In this document: positions 15,183 through 20,315 of the stretch, piece after piece
Layout: the number at the start of each line of letters is the position of its first letter
Numbering within the stretch: the stretch's first letter is position 1
Assembly: GCA_002424305.1 (NCBI GenBank)
Contig: DIQZ01000074.1
Coordinates: 26,393 to 46,707 of the forward strand
From: Firmicutes bacterium UBA5449
Lineage (GTDB): Bacteria > Bacillota > SHA-98 > UBA4971
DNA length: 20,315 bases
Direction: 5' to 3'
Made by a program: the position numbers and the translations under genes
The notes under the pieces: model-generated
Told to the model about the DNA's origin: nothing
What the model saw: only the letters and a program-made list of their open reading frames with translations
Databases searched by the model: none

Positions 15183-15300
15183 TACCTGGATCTACCTATG
15201 GGAACTACTTCCCTGAATTATCGTATTAGTTCTTGATAGGATAATACACAATTCGATGACCGGAGAGATGAAAGCCTTCTGGCGCAAAGGAGGATCTTCC

Positions 15301-15885
15301 ATGTCAAAACCCCACAACTTCAGGACATTTCGTGCAAAGAGAACATGTCGGGCAATTATCCTCATACTAGCGCTCGGTCTACTGTTTACGATAACCTATG
15401 CACTGCCCGGGTTTGCCGCCACCCGCCCGGAAGACCTGTTAAACAAGCCTGCGCCTTCATTCACCGTAACCGACCTCAACGGGACACGCATTGTCCTAAA
15501 TGAGTGGAATGAAGTAGTCCTCATAGATTTCTGGGCTACCTGGTGCGGCCCGTGCAGAGAGATTACCCCGGTACTTATCTCTCTTAACAAGACGTACTCT
15601 GATCAAGGATTAACCGTTATAGGAATCGCAGTAAACGATACCAAAAAGAAAGTTGCAGAATACGTCAAGAGTAATGGCATTCCATATCATGTCATAGCAA
15701 CTACCTCCAAGGAGGACACCCCTCTTACGAAAATCATACAAGATTATGGGGTCAGAGCTATACCTACGCTTGTCCTCATCGACAACGAAGGCATAGTAAG
15801 ACATGTCACTGTCGGGATGGGTCCCAATAAATCCAAATTCGAGAAGGAATTGAGTCAACTCATCACTGACCTGCTTAAGAGATGA
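15301..15885 (+). CDS. TlpA/ResA-type membrane-anchored thiol-disulfide oxidoreductase
   Basis: A 194-residue protein with a basic N-terminus, one hydrophobic segment (about 18-39) acting as signal anchor or signal peptide, and an exported thioredoxin fold: FWATWCGPC (77-85, active site Cys82 and Cys85), and the cis-proline loop AIPTLVLID (153-161, Pro155). TlpA/ResA proteins reduce disulfides outside the membrane, for example on apocytochromes or spore envelope proteins (StoA). The start at 15301 is chosen because AAAGGAGG lies 7 bases before it; the longer ATG at 15256 has no such site. Its last codon overlaps the next gene by 4 bp (ATGA), so the two are translationally coupled. First gene of a three-gene redox unit. 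Confidence 0.94.
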   Translation: MSKPHNFRTFRAKRTCRAIILILALGLLFTITYALPGFAATRPEDLLNKPAPSFTVTDLNGTRIVLNEWNEVVLIDFWATWCGPCREITPVLISLNKTYSDQGLTVIGIAVNDTKKKVAEYVKSNGIPYHVIATTSKEDTPLTKIIQDYGVRAIPTLVLIDNEGIVRHVTVGMGPNKSKFEKELSQLITDLLKR

Positions 15886-16103
15886 GCGACGAATCAGCCC
15901 CAAAAAGGCCGATGAACATGAGAAAGCATGTTAAAGCCCCTGTAGGTTTGGGAAACCTTAAACAGAAGCGTCCCATAAGGCCGTATTGGGTCATCCTGGC
16001 GCTGGGCATAGGTTTAATAGTTATTGGCGCTTTCAGGCACGAATTCGGGACTATCCTACTTAACGCCTTAATCCTATGCACGTCGTGTATCGGCCTTAGA
16101 TAA
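15882..16103 (+). CDS. CD1871A-type small CXXC membrane protein
   Basis: A 73-residue protein: a basic, Pro-rich N-terminus (1-34), one membrane helix (YWVILALGIGLIVIGAF, 35-51), and a short hydrophobic tail ending in CTSC (66-69) four residues from the C-terminus. The pattern of one helix followed by a C-terminal CXXC matches the small CD1871A family of Bacillota, whose function is not established. The ATG overlaps the TlpA stop (ATGA), so it is translated with TlpA; internal ATGs at 15912 and 15918 are alternatives, the first with AAAAAGG in front. Placed between a thioredoxin and a membrane 4Fe-4S protein, the CXXC pair may carry electrons across or along the membrane. Confidence 0.82.
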   Translation: MSDESAPKRPMNMRKHVKAPVGLGNLKQKRPIRPYWVILALGIGLIVIGAFRHEFGTILLNALILCTSCIGLR

Positions 16104-16169
16104 CATGCGCTTCTCTACTCTTAAGTGAGAAGGTGGGATTCGAAGATTAAGGATCCAAGGATCTGTAAT

Positions 16170-17000
16170 ATGAAGCATAAGCGAACTGCTGATAAACGCA
16201 AGCTTACTGCTAACAAGCGTAAACCGGCAACCAACAAGCGAACACTTGTCCAAATTGCATCGCTTGTGTTTGCCAACTCATACGTCTTATCATTCTTGAA
16301 GTTTTGCCCTGCGCCCGTACTCCATTGCCACGCATGCCCGCTCGCGGTTATGGCTTGCCCTATTGGGTCGCTCCAACATTTCGTAAGGCAAAGGAGATTT
16401 CCCTTTGCCTTGGCAGGCTTCTTCATGGTCACAGGGGCACTCATTGGGCGGATGACCTGCGGGTGGGCATGCCCATTCGGATTCTTACAGGATATTCTCT
16501 ATAAGATCAAACTCGGCCCTCGAAAGATGAAGGCACGAATCGGACATAACGTATCCAAAGTCACTCGGTACCTGGTTTTCATGGGCCTTGTCGTCATTGG
16601 GGCATTTGCCGTAGGAGAACCTCTGTTTTGTAAACTATGTCCCGCAGGCGGCCTCGAAGCCGGATTACCTCTATTCGCTTTCGATGCGTCAATCAGAGCT
16701 ATGACAGGAGCCTTATTCATTGTGAAAATGGCAATAGTGCTCGTCTTCATAGTCACCGGCATTCTCATGAAAAGACCGTTCTGTAGGTTTGTCTGTCCTC
16801 TCGGAACTATCTACTCGCCTTTCAACAAGATAAGCTACGTGAAGCTCAAAGTAGACAAAGAGCTATGCAACGAGTGCGGGGCTTGCAGAGCAGCTTGCCC
16901 TATGGACATTGACCCGCATCTGGACGCAGACTCCAGGGACTGCATAAGATGCTTAGAATGCACTTCTTGTCCTGCTATTAGGGTAAAGTACGGCGCATAA
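16170..17000 (+). CDS. NapH/YccM-type membrane 4Fe-4S protein
   Basis: A 276-residue polytopic protein. Seen: a very basic N-terminus with three near-repeats (ADKRKLT, ANKRKPA, TNKRTL); hydrophobic segments near 26-45, 76-95, 132-150 and 177-198; cysteine motifs facing the membrane, CHACP (53-57) with Cys63, CGWACP (97-102), CKLCP (154-158) and CRFVCP (205-210); then a C-terminal ferredoxin region with CNECGACRAACP (233-244) and CIRCLECTSCP (258-268), enough for two 4Fe-4S clusters. NapH/YccM-type proteins pass electrons between cytoplasm and membrane. I choose the ATG at 16170, with AAGGAT 7 bases upstream, over the GTG at 16125, which lacks a site. Third gene of the redox unit, 66 bases after the CXXC protein; the electron acceptor is inferred to be that protein and TlpA. 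Confidence 0.92.
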   Translation: MKHKRTADKRKLTANKRKPATNKRTLVQIASLVFANSYVLSFLKFCPAPVLHCHACPLAVMACPIGSLQHFVRQRRFPFALAGFFMVTGALIGRMTCGWACPFGFLQDILYKIKLGPRKMKARIGHNVSKVTRYLVFMGLVVIGAFAVGEPLFCKLCPAGGLEAGLPLFAFDASIRAMTGALFIVKMAIVLVFIVTGILMKRPFCRFVCPLGTIYSPFNKISYVKLKVDKELCNECGACRAACPMDIDPHLDADSRDCIRCLECTSCPAIRVKYGA

Positions 17001-17055
17001 GGCTCTGTCTCGATGATCCAACATAAGATAACCAACATAGGATGGCTGGTATCAT

Positions 17056-17169
17056 GATGGTCGGTGTTGCGTTCAGGGGCCGGCGCGCTTGCGGCACGCC
17101 TCGTTCAAACTTGGCCTGTCCATGTGCTTACCAAATTCGGGGCGCCCCTTCACACAACCACCGACCATC
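17056..17169. other. 114-bp multi-branched inverted-repeat element, possible structured RNA
   Basis: Outer arms GATGGTCGGTGTTG (17056-17069) and CAACCACCGACCATC (17155-17169) pair over 14 bp with one bulge. Inside, AGGGGC (17075-17080) pairs with GCCCCT (17144-17149), GGCGCGC (17082-17088) with GCACGCC (17094-17100), and TTGG (17111-17114) with CCAA (17131-17134). On the minus strand the third stem contains a U-G pair where the plus strand has C-A, slightly favouring a minus-strand RNA. The overlapping 67-codon plus-strand frame has no family features. Confidence 0.5.
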
Positions 17170-17216
17170 CCGATACTGCTGGGAAACGATTTGCAGGCTG
17201 ATGGCACACGATCAGA

Positions 17217-17255
17217 ATAAGCGACCCTGTACCTTGCGCACGTAGGGTCGCTTAT
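17217..17255. terminator. Perfect 12-bp hairpin between converging genes
   Basis: ATAAGCGACCCT (17217-17228) pairs with AGGGTCGCTTAT (17244-17255), with a 15-base loop. It lies 31 bases past the stop of the leftward SPOCS gene and 216 bases past the rightward 4Fe-4S gene. There is no T-run on either side, so it may be a transcription barrier or an mRNA-stabilising end. Confidence 0.6.
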
Positions 17256-17286
17256 CCCACAGGATGACCGTGTCTACCTATCCTCC

Positions 17287-18705
17287 TTAATTTGAATCTC
17301 GAAATCCCTGAGGCACTATCACATCTATGACCACATGTTTCTGGACTGTCTTCGTTACCTTTACAAAGACTTCGATAATGGCGTCAACCAAGAGATCCCT
17401 AGTACCGATCTCAGGAGGAGGAGTCACTCCTACAGGCAAGAACTGCACGGTGGCGAATTCAACCCTCGGTCTCACAAGGACATTCATTCCGGGATAAGCT
17501 CCGGGCAGATCCACAAATGTAGTAAACGGTATCTCAACATGCGCATGATGCACAGGCTGATCCTCTTCAGCCGCAACATAGATTATCTGGAGAACCAGCG
17601 TGCCTTCAAGAATAATCTTGCCGTCGAGTATATCAGACCGTGTTATGTCTACAGTTGAACTGAATACCTGAAGAATCTTTTGCGCAGGTGGTTTTTCCTC
17701 AGGTATTGTCACCTCTCTACGGATGTTGATTTGCTGCGACTTTTCATTTACTACGTCTTCAATAGCCACAAGCTGCCTAACAGCGTTAATCGGGATTCTG
17801 TCTGATCTTACATCTGTCACTACGCGGATCTGTTGAATCTCTGTAACCTTAACAAAGATACTCAAAATGAGATCTTGCATAACCGTGGTAGGATTTACAA
17901 TAGACACCTGCGCAAACTCAACGCTCGGGAATATCTCCACCATCAATCCCGGTACTGCTCCGGGTATTCTGATATTTGCAAGAAAGTTTACTTCCAAGTG
18001 CATGTGATGGACTGGTTGATCCGGCTCAGCAGCCACATAGATTATTTGGGTTCTGACTCTACCCTGAATTATTACCAGATCCGGAATAACCCGTATCTCA
18101 TCTGTTATGATCTCTGTGCTGACGATATTTAAGATTTTCTGGACAGGGGGTTTACCTGCAGGCACAGGCAGCATATTGCTTAATATCACCTGGCCTGTAT
18201 TCTCACCTAGAACACGTTCGACCCGGAAAAGCTGCTTGTCGACTTTCACGGGGACGCTCTTGAACATAACGTCAGTAACTACGTCAAGCTGGACCAGCCT
18301 TATTACCTTCACAAAAAATTCTATGATGAGCTCTATCTCCACTTCCCTGGGCGACCTAATCACGATATCCGAGAATTTCACCCTTGGCTTCACGATTACT
18401 GTCATGCCGGGTTGTGTCCCGGGCAAGTCAGCAAATTGCAGGAAGCTTATGACGTGCTCCATATGATGGACAGGCTGGTCAGGCAGGTCAGCTACGTATA
18501 TAGTCTGGACTGTCGCGGTGCCTTCAAGTACAACTTTGTTAGGCAAAGGCGTCCCTGTTGCTGAGACTGTTACATTGGCTATACTCAAGATCTTCTGGAC
18601 GTCAGGTTTTCCTGCAGGCACTGATTGAATGCTTCTTAGTGTAACAGTAGTCACAGTCTCATTGACAACTTCGAAGAGCTTGAGGCGTTCCCTTCTTAGA
18701 ATCAT
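17287..18705 (-). CDS. SPOCS (DUF3794) triple-domain protein without LysM
   Basis: A 472-residue protein made of three SPOCS domains (about 8-150, 155-300 and 308-465) and nothing else. Each repeat has VPAGKP-type entry (29-34, 181-186; PEEKP in the third), YVA....DQPVHH (QPVHH at 77, 230 and 383), and a PGxxPG turn followed by conserved V(R/K)FxxV strands. The repeats are much closer to each other than those of the LysM-bearing paralogue at 13417-15117, suggesting recent internal duplication or strong constraint. No signal peptide or membrane segment. The ATG at 18705 has GGGAGGG about 9 bases upstream. It follows the next SPOCS gene by 79 bases on the same strand, so both are probably one transcript. 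A structural role in spore coat or cortex assembly is inferred from the family. Confidence 0.88.
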   Translation of the reverse strand: MILRRERLKLFEVVNETVTTVTLRSIQSVPAGKPDVQKILSIANVTVSATGTPLPNKVVLEGTATVQTIYVADLPDQPVHHMEHVISFLQFADLPGTQPGMTVIVKPRVKFSDIVIRSPREVEIELIIEFFVKVIRLVQLDVVTDVMFKSVPVKVDKQLFRVERVLGENTGQVILSNMLPVPAGKPPVQKILNIVSTEIITDEIRVIPDLVIIQGRVRTQIIYVAAEPDQPVHHMHLEVNFLANIRIPGAVPGLMVEIFPSVEFAQVSIVNPTTVMQDLILSIFVKVTEIQQIRVVTDVRSDRIPINAVRQLVAIEDVVNEKSQQINIRREVTIPEEKPPAQKILQVFSSTVDITRSDILDGKIILEGTLVLQIIYVAAEEDQPVHHAHVEIPFTTFVDLPGAYPGMNVLVRPRVEFATVQFLPVGVTPPPEIGTRDLLVDAIIEVFVKVTKTVQKHVVIDVIVPQGFRDSN

Positions 18706-18784
18706 CTCCTATTTCCCTCCCTTTCAAACCATGCTCATGAACCGGATGCCGAGCCTTAGGCATTCTCCCACACCGACTGCCTCC

Positions 18785-20315
18785 TCATCCTTTGGGAGCA
18801 GGGCAGGCAGGGATCTGAATTACCTGACCCACCTGTAGGTTTTCCGGCTGTATCCCCGGGTTCGCCTGGATAATCGCTTCCACTGTTGTGTTATACTTCC
18901 TTGCCAACGCCCAAAGAGTATCCCCTGGTTGGATTGTAACCATCACAATAGTAGGCTGTGGGCAAGGCGCTTCCGGAGGAGCTGTAACAACAACTACATT
19001 GACAACTACATTGAGCTGCACCGGCTCAGTAACTTTTGCGAATACACCAATAAGTACCTTTACCGTGAACCGTCTGTCTTCAACAAGCTCAAAATCTACA
19101 TGTTCAATACTCACACGCGTATCCGCTGTAAAGCCTTCATGCGTGCCCGGTATCTCCACGAACAAAGTGAACTTCACCCGATGCGACATGTGATGCACCG
19201 GCTGATCGCCCTCAGGCGTTTGCGCCACGTACAACGTCTGCAGTTCAACAACACCTTCGATAATTACCTTGCCATCAATAATCCTCCAGGACGTTTCCTT
19301 CACAGAAGTATCAATGCGGAGGATACGCTCAATATTAGGCTTTTCTCTCGGCACCTCGAGGACTTCTTTGATAATAGTCTGGGCTATGTCTTCCCCTATG
19401 ACATCCTCTACCCGTAGGAGACGCTTTTCTACATCAAGGACTGCTGTCTTAGAAGTAACATCTGTCACGATCTCAAGTTGCCTGACAACGGTCACTTTGG
19501 CAAGGATCTTCAAGACTACGTCCACAGTCACAGTGCGGAAATCAAGTTCAGTGAAACTAACTGTTTCAAAGACTATTCTGGCCTGGGCAACCATGCCAAT
19601 TGCTGCCCCAGGAACCTCTACCACCTGTGAGAATCGTAATTGCGTCGAGAAGAAGTGAACAGGTAGCTTCACGCCTGAAGGAGTTGGGTCTTGAGGCACT
19701 GCAGCATAGAGCACATCAACATCTATCAACCCCTCAACAACTACCTGCCCGTCAAGGACCTGCACATCTGTAAGGCGCGGCTTTGCCTCGACACTTATCA
19801 CAGATTCTATATCCGGCTTTTCAGGGGGAACCACAAGTCTACCGGTTACCAGAGCCTGTGCCTGAGCGTCACCAATTACATCCTCTACTTTGAGAAGCTC
19901 CCTCGTAACTTGCAGATCCTCAGGCCCGGTCACCTCTGTAACTACTTCCAATTGCTCTGTTACAGTGACCTTAACCCTGGCGGAAACCACAACGCGCACA
20001 TCAACAGTCCTGATGTCAACCAGATCGAAGGCTATGTCATGGATATCCACTTGCACCCAGGCATTCATAAGAGGTTCAGTGCCGGGCACCTCAGCAATAA
20101 GCTCAAATGATATGTCTTCTTCAAATACTTGGACAGGCTGCGCCCCGGTAGCCTCCCGAGCTACGTAGAGAATTCTTACCTTAGCTGTGCCTTCAATTAA
20201 GATCTTGTTCTTAATTAACTGAAAAGACGTGGTGAGAATGATAACATCCACACTGATGATCTTCTCAGCAGTAGGTAGGGTGTCTGCTATTTTGATGACT
20301 TCTCGCAGGACCTTC
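18785..20315 (-). CDS. SPOCS (DUF3794) protein with C-terminal LysM (5' end outside window)
   Basis: The frame stays open to base 20315 without a good start: the GTG at 20251 sits inside a SPOCS domain and upstream codons read KVLREVIKIADTLPTAEKII, so the gene continues beyond the window. About 509 residues are visible: the rest of one SPOCS domain, two complete ones with YVA/YAA....PVH and PGxxxG turns (for example DQPVHHM in the last), a short Pro-rich joint (APPEAPCPQP), and one LysM domain (VTIQPGDTLWALARKYNTT...) near the C-terminus ending ACPAPKG. Same domain order as the paralogue at 13417-15117, but with a much shorter linker. It lies 79 bases upstream of the LysM-less SPOCS gene, likely in one operon. 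A SipL-like role in spore morphogenesis is inferred. Confidence 0.88.
   Translation of the reverse strand, partial: KVLREVIKIADTLPTAEKIISVDVIILTTSFQLIKNKILIEGTAKVRILYVAREATGAQPVQVFEEDISFELIAEVPGTEPLMNAWVQVDIHDIAFDLVDIRTVDVRVVVSARVKVTVTEQLEVVTEVTGPEDLQVTRELLKVEDVIGDAQAQALVTGRLVVPPEKPDIESVISVEAKPRLTDVQVLDGQVVVEGLIDVDVLYAAVPQDPTPSGVKLPVHFFSTQLRFSQVVEVPGAAIGMVAQARIVFETVSFTELDFRTVTVDVVLKILAKVTVVRQLEIVTDVTSKTAVLDVEKRLLRVEDVIGEDIAQTIIKEVLEVPREKPNIERILRIDTSVKETSWRIIDGKVIIEGVVELQTLYVAQTPEGDQPVHHMSHRVKFTLFVEIPGTHEGFTADTRVSIEHVDFELVEDRRFTVKVLIGVFAKVTEPVQLNVVVNVVVVTAPPEAPCPQPTIVMVTIQPGDTLWALARKYNTTVEAIIQANPGIQPENLQVGQVIQIPACPAPKG

Noticed and set aside
17042..17245. A 67-codon plus-strand frame after the 4Fe-4S gene
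   Set aside because: It lies within the inverted-repeat element, its composition is explained by the stems, and it lacks a ribosome binding site.

Overview
The window reads as chromosomal DNA of an anaerobic, probably endospore-forming member of the Bacillota (Clostridia-like lineage). Supporting signs are a rubrerythrin, a DUF2284 metal-binding protein, a membrane 4Fe-4S protein, and three paralogous SPOCS (DUF3794) proteins, two of them ending in LysM like the spore-morphogenesis protein SipL. Ribosome binding sites are mostly strong GGAGG-type sites, and TTG and GTG starts occur. I see no tRNA, rRNA, CRISPR array or intact mobile element. The genus cannot be named from the sequence alone.

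Left part (1-6346). The 3' end of a rubrerythrin gene with its terminator is followed by a leftward three-gene unit: a GT4 glycosyltransferase, a GH57 alpha-glucan branching-type enzyme, and an 850-residue nucleotidyltransferase/phosphomannomutase chimera. Together they look like a pathway for making an intracellular alpha-glucan or a related polysaccharide. The mutase half of the chimera has lost or altered several catalytic motifs.

Middle (6347-12924). A small nitroreductase reads rightward. The rest reads leftward: a uridine phosphorylase-like enzyme, a DUF2284 protein, an MrfA-type DExH helicase, phosphopentomutase DeoB, and a previously uncalled 50-residue zinc-ribbon protein. The phosphorylase and DeoB form a nucleoside salvage route (nucleoside to ribose-1-phosphate to ribose-5-phosphate). 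The intergenic spaces hold a perfect 19-bp inverted repeat just before deoB, a 17-bp tandem repeat just before the helicase gene, and several hairpins.

Right part (12925-20315). Three leftward SPOCS genes surround a rightward three-gene unit encoding a membrane-anchored TlpA-type thioredoxin, a tiny CXXC membrane protein of the CD1871A type, and a polytopic 4Fe-4S protein of the NapH/YccM type. The first two overlap by 4 bp. The unit looks like a self-contained transmembrane thiol-redox relay, possibly serving envelope or spore assembly. Between this unit and the converging SPOCS genes lies a 114-bp stretch able to fold into a multi-branched structure, plus a 12-bp perfect hairpin.
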